Assembly: GCA_910586095.1 (NCBI GenBank)
Contig: CAJUHQ010000104.1
Span: forward strand, 1 to 12,399
Direction of reading: 5' to 3'
From: an uncultured Lachnospiraceae bacterium
GTDB taxonomy: Bacteria; Bacillota; Clostridia; Lachnospirales; Lachnospiraceae
Length of the DNA: 12,399 nt
The notes below the pieces were generated by a model that saw only the letters and a list, made by a program, of their open reading frames with translations, made no database searches and was not told where the DNA came from. This document shows positions 5,561-12,399 of this stretch, in pieces (within the stretch, counting starts at the first letter, position 1; each line of letters begins with the position of its first letter). The position numbers and the translations under genes were made by a program.

Positions 5561-7231
5561 TTGAGAAATACAGGTAAATGCAATGAGGAATTAGAGAATT
5601 ATGATGAATTAGAAAAGTTATACCAAATTTATATGAAAGTACAATCTGGTTATAAATCTGCTTTAGATGAATTGTTTAAAACAATAGAGGGTGTACAGAT
5701 AAGTAAAGCCGATAAAATAAATAAGAAATACCGAATGTCTCATCTAGATAATGTCCTGGATTCAGAATTAGTTTTGGATAATGAAAGAAATAGGCAAGAA
5801 GAGGAGTGGACAGGTTCGGTAAATTCAAAAGTAACTTTCCAGTTTCAATGTTTAAATAAGCTACTTTATAAAAAAAAGAAAAGTTTTTTATCTAAAGCAA
5901 AAAATACAGGATATGAGAATGGGAAAAGAACAAAGGATAATAATTATAGTAAGTTTTATGAAGGCAAGTATGATATTTCAGACTTCAATGAGTTGGTGTA
6001 TGAAACGATAATTGAAATATTTAACGAGAAAACAGATGAAAATAATTGCCTAACATTAGATGGTAAGAAAAATGAGGAATATCCAATATGTGATGGGATA
6101 TCTTTATTAAGGAATATATCCTACTTCGTATCAAGAAAGGTCAATAAAAGGGCAAAAAGCAGTTATCTTGATATATATGATACAGAATATTATGATGTAG
6201 AATTCGATACAAAATTTTCATTGTTTGATAAGTATGTATTGAATAAATATTTGCAATCAGAAAACAGTGCATCACGTTTGACAATATATTCAGAATATTT
6301 ATCGTGGTTAAGGCAGTATGATATACATAAACTTTTTAAATCAAATGCATGTGACATTCATGCAATCATTGACACGATAATGAACAGAGAAGATATTTTT
6401 GTGAAAGATATGTCAGGCGATAATGAAACAGGATTTGGTATGCGTTTTGTAACACAGGAAATATTACAAAGAATAATTAAATTTACATATAACATAAATA
6501 TTGGACAGGGGAACATATCAAAAAATTTGGAGATTATAGAGCAGCGATTGTTAGACCATCTATTCTATTCGCTTGATTGTAGAATTGGTAAAGCAGAAGA
6601 AAGTACAGGAATTTATAAAAAAGAATCGGAACGTTTTTTGTATGGACTGGATAAACGGTCATATATCAGAATGTTTGGCAGAACAAGTTATAGAATATAT
6701 GATAAGAGCATTAAGTTTGTAAATAACAATACAAACAATGTAGAGAACTATTTTCGAATGATAAAAAAATATGAGGATATGATTATAAGGATTGTTTCTT
6801 TAGAAAAAGGAAAAAAGAAGTATGATATGGTCAATCTGATACTTGAGAATAGCGATTTGGTGGAAGATAAAGGGAAGACCTTATTTGATATAGCAGATAC
6901 AATCATATTGTCCTATCAAAAGAATGAAGAAGAGTACAAAAGGGATAAACTGATAGGTTATAACGTAAAAGGGCTTACTGATTGGGGAAAAGGTTATTGG
7001 GAGGCTGAATTACAAGATGAGTTTATGGAGATTAAATTGTGGTCAAACAAGAAAGTAAAAAAACCTATTCAGTATTATATAAATAAAGAGAAATTAATGG
7101 TTTATTGTGGATATATGAATTTTTACTTTTGTGATATAGCAAATAAGGCGTGCTATATAGTTCCTAAAGATAAACGAATTATTAGTAGGGCAAATAAAGA
7201 TCATGAAATTTTTATATATAATGTAGGCTGA
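5561..7231 (+). CDS. Large phage protein of unknown function, faint sigma-factor character
   Basis: This 556-residue protein starts at a TTG; the upstream GGGGG (5546-5550) is the only ribosome-like site, and a TGA closes the upstream frame. I do not recognise a family. The first 30 residues (NYDELEKLYQIYMKVQSGYK then SALDELFKTI) resemble the start of phage sigma-like proteins. Residues about 142-155 (DISDFNELVYETIIEIF) followed by LLRNISYFVSRKVNKRAKSS (about 183-202) recall sigma region 2 (a DLxDLxQEG-type helix, then a basic helix). No region 4 helix-turn-helix is obvious. It is rich in Lys, Asn, Tyr and Ile, with a basic patch LLYKKKKSFLSKAKN, and has no membrane segment. It has no close partner and is followed by about 400 bases of non-coding DNA. 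The sigma-like idea is inference and weak; the coding call is firm. Confidence 0.75.
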   Translation: MRNTGKCNEELENYDELEKLYQIYMKVQSGYKSALDELFKTIEGVQISKADKINKKYRMSHLDNVLDSELVLDNERNRQEEEWTGSVNSKVTFQFQCLNKLLYKKKKSFLSKAKNTGYENGKRTKDNNYSKFYEGKYDISDFNELVYETIIEIFNEKTDENNCLTLDGKKNEEYPICDGISLLRNISYFVSRKVNKRAKSSYLDIYDTEYYDVEFDTKFSLFDKYVLNKYLQSENSASRLTIYSEYLSWLRQYDIHKLFKSNACDIHAIIDTIMNREDIFVKDMSGDNETGFGMRFVTQEILQRIIKFTYNINIGQGNISKNLEIIEQRLLDHLFYSLDCRIGKAEESTGIYKKESERFLYGLDKRSYIRMFGRTSYRIYDKSIKFVNNNTNNVENYFRMIKKYEDMIIRIVSLEKGKKKYDMVNLILENSDLVEDKGKTLFDIADTIILSYQKNEEEYKRDKLIGYNVKGLTDWGKGYWEAELQDEFMEIKLWSNKKVKKPIQYYINKEKLMVYCGYMNFYFCDIANKACYIVPKDKRIISRANKDHEIFIYNVG

Positions 7232-7320
7232 AAGGTGCATTTGCTTATATAGCCCCATATATATAAATAGAAGGACAAAAAAGTAATATATGTTTCTCAA
7301 AAATATAAATATCATACTAT

Positions 7321-7585
7321 GTGGCGCAAGAGCCTGATAAGCAGTGGAGGCAAATTGGGATAAAATTCTTGCGTCAGACGGTAATTACTACAGCTTGTAG
7401 TTTTTATAAAAATTCGTTTATATGAGCTGATGTGAGCTTCAAAACTCATATCAGTATTATGTATGTCGCTCCCACTAAGACATACAGAACACACAACAAT
7501 GCAAAAACCCTACATATTTGTAATATGTAGGTATCTAGTCAGGAGCCTCCACAACTCCTGGCTAGATATAGTATGAATTTTTTAA
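7321..7585 (+). ncRNA. Unidentified structured RNA with six hairpins and a possible pseudoknot
   Basis: Between two genes, six stems pack into 250 nt: 7323-7331/7367-7375 (9 bp), ACTACA/TGTAGT (7387-7401, 6 bp), 7427-7436/7445-7454 (10 bp), TGTATGTC/GACATACA (7460-7486, 8 bp), 7509-7518/7522-7531 (10 bp) and 7532-7545/7555-7568 (14 bp). The last two stems abut. The loop of the last stem, within GCCTCCAC (7545-7552), is perfectly complementary to GTGGAGGC (7344-7351) inside the first stem, an 8-bp long-range pairing. The stems contain three G-U pairs on the + strand that would be A-C mismatches on the other strand, supporting + strand transcription. T6 at 7578-7583 may be the end. A weak -10-like TACTAT lies at 7315-7320. 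It has no open frame. It matches no RNA class I can name. The 90 bases before it (7232-7320) hold only AT-rich DNA. Confidence 0.6.
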
Positions 7586-7633
7586 TATCACATAATTATG
7601 ACATGTCAAAAATATCGAAAGCAGGTGAAAGTA

Positions 7634-7816
7634 ATGAATATCACACAAGACAGTGTAAGAGAAAAATTAATAGATAAGTGTAGAGGGCTGAAAATCAATT
7701 ATATTGCTGAACAAACAGGAATTCCGAGAGAGATAGTATCTGCCTTTAAGAATAAGAGACGCGAACTATGGGAGGAATCACTTATTAAATTAGATATTTT
7801 TCTTAATAAATATTAA
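7634..7816 (+). CDS. Small helix-turn-helix protein
   Basis: I chose ATG 7634 because AGGTGA (7623-7628) lies just upstream; an in-frame ATG at 7598 has no ribosome site. The resulting 60 residues read MNITQDSVREKLIDKCRGLK, then INYIAEQTGIPREIVSAFKN and a short basic tail ending in LDIFLNKY. NYIAEQTGIPREIVSAFKN is a helix-turn-helix of the Cro/XRE-like kind found in small phage and prophage proteins of Clostridia. It lies directly after the structured RNA and before the tape measure gene. A role as repressor or small DNA-binding factor is inference. The 188 bases after it (7817-8004) hold no gene and no clear signal apart from the ribosome site of the next gene. Confidence 0.75.
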   Translation: MNITQDSVREKLIDKCRGLKINYIAEQTGIPREIVSAFKNKRRELWEESLIKLDIFLNKY

Positions 7817-8004
7817 TCAAGTAATATATCTAATTGTAGTTTAAAATATCAAAAAATAGTATTTTTATCAAAAGTGTAAAACATCAACATGATAACTATT
7901 TAGTCAATATTCTAACATGGTTGTGTGGAGTTTGTAAAGAAAAAATTGAATATGGAACTGAAAAATAAAAAATATGTACAAAGAAGAAAAAGGAGACTTA
8001 ATTA

Positions 8005-11000
8005 TTGAACGAATTTTTAATATCACTTCAAGCGAAACTAGATGAGGCGAAGTCAAAAGGACTTATTAATTCTGACATAGCAACTTTGCAAGATCAGATT
8101 AATACTCTCAAATTGAAAGCTGAACTTGATCCAAAAACAATATTCGATTTAAAGCGGCAGATAGAAAAGGCTACAAATCAAAGTATTACTTTTTCAAATA
8201 TCAACCTCAACAATGGACAGATTGAAAAGACTGGACAACAGATAGGTTCAAGCATTAATAAAGGTCTGATAGCTAGTTTAGGCGGTATTAGGAACAGTAT
8301 TTATAATGTTATAAATGAATTTAATAAAAATAAACTTAAATTTTCTAACCTGTCAAAAGAGTTTAATTTAAATCGTTCAGATATTGATACTTCTGTTTTA
8401 CAGCAAGTACGTAATCTAACTAAGGAAATCAGTGCATTATCAAAAGAAGTGATGAAAACAGGCTCAGACAGTTCATGGGAGAATATCATCAATAAAATAA
8501 ATTCTCTTCATAATACTCTCAATCAATTTGGTAAATCCAGAGATTTGATGCCATTTCAGGAATCATTAGATATTTTGAAACAGTTTGAAAACAAAAAGAT
8601 TTATGTCAATAATAAATCAGAACTTTTTCAAAATGCAGGAATGAATATTCGTGAATTGAATAATCAGTTTCGTAGTCTAAAAGTAACATTTACGACAGCA
8701 AGAAAGGGTGCTATAGATTTAGATACTGTATGGAGTGAATTGTGTAATATTTCTCCCAATTTAGAAAAGTTTATTGCATTTGGAGATCAGATTAATGCTA
8801 TAATTGGACACTTGAAAATTGCAAAAGATGCATTGTATAGTGAAAATAATTTACAGCCCTTACAAAGTAATGAAGTTTCCAATTTATTATTAGGATATAT
8901 AGATAATCTTGAAAATACATCAAAGAGACTTACCCTTTTAAGAGAGCAGGAAGAAGAAATCAAACAAGGTTCTAATTCTACAACTGCTGCTGTTATCCAA
9001 AATGAACAACAAAAACAGCGCACAATGCAGGAAACTGCTGAAATTCAAAGGAGAATTGCAGAAAGTCAATCTCTTATTAAGTCTGGAACCAATGTAGTGT
9101 CTTTTGACAATACAAATAATGCAGCAAGAGAAGCATTACAATATTTTAAGGAGCTTTTGAAAGGTGAGACTGAACTGATAGCAGTATCAGAACGTTTCAA
9201 TAAGGCAAATGAACTTTCTTCTTTTACTGTAAATGTTAAGCGTGCAAGTGGGGAAGTAGAGACATTACGATATGCATTAGAAAATATCAGATCAAAAGGA
9301 AATCCATTATATGTATTCAAGAATATTGGTGCAGAATTGAATAATTCTGGTGCTATAAAACAGATACAGCAAATGGAAAAAGTCATTACGGATTACCAGA
9401 CAAAACTAAATGATTTTAAGACACGATATTCTAAAACTACGATTGATTTATCTGGTTTTGAAACTATATTTAATAATTTTAAAAATGGCATTGGTACTGT
9501 AAATGACTTGAAACTTGCTTTTAATCAGCTTGAAAATGCAGCAAAGGTGGGCACACAGAACTTAAAATCTCAGTCAGCTAGTCTAGATCCGATTACGCAG
9601 GCATTAAATAATATGAGAGATATGCCAACTATGTTGAAAAATTTGGAGACAAATCTAGCTGGACTCCAAAGCAAGACAGCATTAGCGGGTATTTCAGTAG
9701 ATGATCTAACATCAAGATATATGAAATTAAAAAGTGAGATGGATGCCGCTGGTGGGAAGGTTCCTTTAGATGGAAGTTGGGCGAAAGATTATCAAAGATT
9801 AATGTCAGATGTAATTGCATCAACTAGACGTGTTGCCTCAGAACAAAAGAAAGCAGAGAAATCTAATCAATCATTCTTTGCATCGTTAAAGAAGAACTTC
9901 TCTTTTCTTAGTTACTGGACTAGCGCAAATTACATATTTATGACCACCATTCGCAATATCAAGAAGATAATTAGCAATGTGCATGAACTTGACAGTGCGC
10001 TTACCAACACCTCATATACTATGGACGTGAGCAATAAACAATTGAAGCAGATCGGTGAATCTTCGTTACAGGCAGCTAAGGATTTGAAGACATCAGTTTC
10101 CAAAGTATTAGATGCTGTTAAGACATATGCTAATGCAACAGAAACCGCTGAAAGTATTATAGAAAAGTCAAAACCTACCATTATGATGAGTAATGTTACA
10201 GGCATGGACATAAGCCAGACTGTAGATATTTTACAAGGTGTAATGGAACAGTTTGAACTTGCAGAAGATCAGTTAATGCATATATCTGATGTTATGCAGA
10301 CAGTCAGCATGTCTATGCCTTATGACTTTGCAAATGGTGTGAAAGAGCTTTCTAATGGCATACAGGCAAGCGGTAGCGTGGCGAAGGATGCAGGCTATGA
10401 CCTTGAAAATTATACGGCGTTGTTAGGTACTTTAATTGCAAAGACACGTCAAAGTGGTGGTGAGCTGGGGCGTTCTTTAAGAACCATGGCTGTGCGAATT
10501 ACAAAAGCATCTACATCTGCACTTGCGAATGGTGAAGTTACAGAAGATGACCTGTCCAATGCTGAAAAAGCCCTTAGACGTGTCGGGATAGAGGTTCGTT
10601 CTGACATTAATACATTCAAGAGTTTTGATGAAATCATGGGTGAACTTTATAAAAAGATTGATTCTCTGTCAGATGTGGATTTGAGCAATATTGCCTATGA
10701 AGTTGCATCCACAAGGCAAACGAACGTATTTAAAATGATGATAAAAGCATATGGCGATTATCAGGAAATGGCAGAGAAAGCGTACAATGCTGATAATGTT
10801 ACACTTATCAATCAGCAAAAATATGCTGAATCTTTAAGTGGTAAACTGGGCGAATTATCAGCTACATGGGAAAAGATCGGAAACGATACTATCGATTCAA
10901 CATTCTTAAAAGGCCTTGCGGATGCAGGAATTGGAATATCGTCTTTAATTGAAAAAATAGGATTGCTAAAGTCCGTCATTGCAAGTGTGGGAATAGCCGC

Positions 11001-11019
11001 ATTTGTAAAGAACTTTGCT
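8005..11019 (+). CDS. Phage tail tape measure protein, exon 1 (TP901 type)
   Basis: The tape measure protein sets phage tail length and helps DNA enter the cell. The frame starts at TTG 8005 with GGAGA (7992-7996) upstream; no ATG is near. Residues 1-620 are long, helical and coiled-coil-like, with repeated Leu/Lys/Asn/Gln heptads (for example TLQDQINTLKLKAEL). Residues about 629-870 are the TP901 core: HELDSALTNTSYTMDVSNKQ, then ASGSVAKDAGYDLENYTALL and RQSGGELGRSLRTMAVRIT. The end has hydrophobic LKSVIASVGIAAFVK. Translation would stop at TGA 11020-11022, which forms the first three bases of a group I intron. The same protein continues from 11957, so this is exon 1 of a split gene and not a complete 1005-residue protein. 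No tail-assembly chaperone or other tail gene is next to it. Confidence 0.9.
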
Positions 11020-11039
11020 TGACCCTGAAATAAGGGTAC

Positions 11040-11069
11040 ATTATAAAACCTCTCCTACAGTTTTATAAT
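11040..11069 (+). other. Intron guide hairpin with a loop complementary to the 3' exon
   Basis: ATTATAAAAC (11040-11049) pairs perfectly with GTTTTATAAT (11060-11069) around loop CTCTCCTACA (11050-11059). The loop plus the right arm up to G11071 is complementary to 11957-11977, the first 21 nt of exon 2, with only A11065 bulged. It therefore looks like a P1 extension that is later exchanged for the 3' exon to form P10. The smaller hairpin ACCCT/AGGGT (11023-11037) lies just before it. Confidence 0.7.
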
Positions 11070-11517
11070 TGGGCTAACACAGATAAGGAAACGATAAAAT
11101 GGTTCGTTAGTACAAGTCTGTGCATTGGGAGTTCTAAAATAAACCAACGAGGAGTAATTGTCTGGAAGGGCTTATGAATGTCCTACTAAAGCGGAATTGG
11201 CAACAATAAACGTAAATGTAGCGAAAGCAGAAAAAACAGGATATTCGGCATATGGTAATTCATGTGAAAACATGAATTACGCCTAAGTGCTATTAACAAG
11301 GCTTAATCAGCAGCACACATTCCTAAGATTATGATATGTAATCTAAACCAATAACCCCATAAAAAGGAATAACAGGTTGAATAGTGAATGGATGTTCATC
11401 GACTACCGATCCTCAGAGTATATTCTACCTTATTGAATATGCTTTTAAGGTATAGTGTTATGCGGAGTTTTATAACTTTCTCACGTATAACAGTACAAGC
11501 AAAAAGTTAAAAGAAAA

Positions 11518-11901
11518 TCACCATTCGTAACCGCAGTTGTTACAATGAAATTGTTTAAAACGTTTTGTTCCAAACAGACCAAACACAGCAGTATTTACAA
11601 CTTTAGAAGTTGTAGAAATCTTCTTTAAGTTGTTGCTGTTGCATGTTGGACATTTGGGTTTGTTAAGTAGGTCTTGTGCTTCCTGCCTGTTGCGAGCTAT
11701 TTCAGCGGGAGAAAGTTGAAACTGTGATGGGTCTAAAAAATCATGTTGCTTGATTATTTGTTCGGCTATATTGGCATCACAACCTGTTATTTGTTGTATG
11801 TATTCTATACAACCAGGCAATCCTTTTTGCTGACAGATTCTTATATAGTCAGCCGTATTTGCATTTTCGTTAAAAAATTTGAAGGTATCGTTGATATCCA
11901 T
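11518..11901 (-). CDS. Zinc-ribbon protein carried antisense inside the intron
   Basis: This 127-residue protein is encoded opposite to the tape measure gene. Its N-terminal 80 residues are helical and acidic (for example FKFFNENANTADYIRICQQK and a TGCDANIAEQIIKQ stretch). Its C-terminal 45 residues form a zinc ribbon with CPTCNSNN and CNNCGYEW, and a hydrophobic VVNTAVFGLFGT between them. Such ribbons (KCPxC ... HCxNCG) are widespread in Firmicutes proteins of unknown role; I know no catalytic family for it. It has no LAGLIDADG, GIY-YIG or HNH motif, so it is not a recognisable homing endonuclease. The ribosome site is AAAGGGGG (complement of 11911-11918), nine bases before the ATG, and a promoter lies upstream. 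It is a passenger gene in the distal part of the intron. Confidence 0.85.
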   Translation of the reverse strand: MDINDTFKFFNENANTADYIRICQQKGLPGCIEYIQQITGCDANIAEQIIKQHDFLDPSQFQLSPAEIARNRQEAQDLLNKPKCPTCNSNNLKKISTTSKVVNTAVFGLFGTKRFKQFHCNNCGYEW

Positions 11902-11930
11902 ATTAAGTTTCCCCCTTTAGATGTAGTTTA

Positions 11931-11959
11931 AGTATACTATCACATTATAAATAATGCAA
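11931..11959 (-). promoter_or_regulatory. Sigma-A-type promoter of the antisense zinc-ribbon gene
   Basis: Read on the minus strand, -35 TTGCAT (11959-11954) and -10 TATACT (11936-11931) are separated by exactly 17 bases. The start of transcription would be about 20 bases before the ribosome site. The -35 box spans the intron/exon junction (11956/11957), so its first three bases belong to the tape measure exon. Confidence 0.6.
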
Positions 11960-12399
11960 TTAAAAACTGTAGGAGAGTCTTTAACGGCATTAAATAAAAT
12001 AAAGAGTATTCTAAATAATACATCGCTTGTAGGATTAGAACAAAATATTGCATTAACAAATTCTTTAAACGCTTATTCCATAGAAACTGTTAAAGCTGCA
12101 ATAGCACAAGGCACTTTTACAACAGAACAAATAAAAGCCATATTGACAGCAAAAGGATTAACAGAAACAGAAATACAAGAGATTATTACCACAAACACCC
12201 TCACAGCTTCCCAAACAGGAGCAACCGCATCCACACTAGGACTTGGGACAGCTTTCAAAGGTTTAGGTATATCCATTAAGACAGCAACAAAATCTATGAT
12301 TGCATGGCTGACTACAAACCCTATTGGATGGATTACATCTGTTGTCACTGCAATTGGTGCTTCAATCTATGGGGTAATTAAATTACATGATGCATTAAC
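11957..12399 (+). CDS. Phage tail tape measure protein, exon 2 (partial, runs off the window)
   Basis: The frame resumes at CAA 11957 and stays open to the end of the window, 147 full codons: QLKTVGESLTALNKIKSI, then long Thr/Ala-rich helices and the hydrophobic segment MIAWLTTNPIGWITSVVTAI. This is the usual content of the middle part of a Clostridia-type tape measure protein, where TNPIGW near a hydrophobic stretch is common. It has no start codon or ribosome site of its own at the beginning and makes sense only as a continuation of exon 1 after removal of the intron. The first 21 bases also serve as the 3'-exon target of the intron guide, and three of them are part of the antisense promoter. 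The C-terminus is outside the window. Confidence 0.85.

Larger units (their letters stand above)
11020..11956 (+). ncRNA. Group I self-splicing intron inside the tape measure gene
   Basis: This intron should remove itself from the tape measure mRNA by two transesterifications started by guanosine. Core elements: P AATTGTCTGGAA (11156-11167), Q AATCAGCAGC (11305-11314), R GTTCATCGACTACC (11394-11407) and S AAGGTATAGTG (11447-11457). Pairings: P4 TGCTGG-like (11159-11165)/TCAGCA (11307-11312), P3 GAGGA (11149-11153)/TCCTC (11410-11414), P7 ACTA..CC/GG..TAGT, P8 AGTATATTC (11417-11425)/GAATATGCT (11435-11443), a P2-like CACAG/CTGTG, and a GAAA-capped 11-bp hairpin (11255-11280). P1 pairs exon TTTGCT with GGCTAA (11072-11077), with the required U-G at 11019-11072. 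The last intron base is G 11956. Splicing joins codons GCT and CAA in phase 0. No homing endonuclease is present; the only gene inside runs the other way. Boundaries are inferred from the pairings. Confidence 0.82.

Noticed and set aside
7321..7585. CRISPR array, tRNA or retron RNA
   Set aside because: There are no regular repeats with spacers, no cloverleaf, and no reverse transcriptase gene in the window.
11199..11203. GGCAA as the intron guide for the 5' exon TTGCT
   Set aside because: It pairs well with the exon end but lies about 180 nt into the intron, where group I guides do not sit; 11072-11077 directly behind the 3'-exon complement fits the known P10-P1 order.
11020..11956. Group II intron or IStron
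   Set aside because: No GUGYG 5' end, no domain V, no reverse transcriptase and no TnpA or TnpB gene are present, while the P, Q, R and S elements of group I are all found.
12073..12348. A 91-residue minus-strand open frame near the right end
   Set aside because: It is a shadow of tape measure exon 2, without a ribosome site and with no recognisable protein features.

Overview
The window is AT-rich DNA with strong Shine-Dalgarno sites, tight gene overlaps and low-GC Firmicutes codon use. It looks like phage or prophage DNA from a Clostridia host, probably of the Lachnospiraceae type. The decisive phage gene is a TP901-type tail tape measure gene at the right end. Several broken genes suggest a decaying or very mosaic element. 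Assignment to host and phage type is inference from protein style, not from any search.

Layout. 18-668: a probable two-domain winged-helix DNA-binding protein. 669-1065: no gene, but a 42-nt direct repeat pair, a strong terminator-like hairpin (817-880) and a second long hairpin (897-963). 1065-1571: a tightly overlapping run of very small genes, including a 74-residue protein with no ATG, GTG or TTG start, a 26-residue cysteine peptide and a 62-residue zinc-ribbon protein. 1613-2789: four consecutive broken or partial ParB-like helix-turn-helix modules, none with the N-terminal nuclease domain. 3103-5364: a superfamily 2 helicase with helicase-associated repeats and a NUMOD-like tail. 5465-5557: a membrane peptide gene split by an amber codon. 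5561-7231: a 556-residue protein I cannot identify, with faint sigma-factor character. 7232-7633: no gene, but a compact set of hairpins with a possible 8-bp pseudoknot, probably a structured non-coding RNA. 7634-7816: a 60-residue helix-turn-helix protein. 8005 to the end: the tape measure gene.

The tape measure gene is interrupted. Exon 1 stops at 11019 and the same reading frame resumes at 11957. Between them lies a 937-nt group I intron with recognisable P, Q, R and S elements and P1, P3, P4, P7, P8 and P10 pairings. The first 21 nt of the 3' exon are complementary to the intron's internal guide region, much longer than a usual P10. The intron also carries an oppositely oriented zinc-ribbon gene (11518-11901) with its own promoter; the promoter's -35 box straddles the 3' splice junction.

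How the parts fit together: the left half looks like regulatory and DNA-processing cargo, and the right end is tail morphogenesis. No capsid, terminase, integrase or neighbouring tail gene is visible, so the position of the tape measure gene next to regulatory genes is itself unusual. The most interesting items are the intron with its extended 3'-exon guide and the unidentified RNA at 7321-7585.
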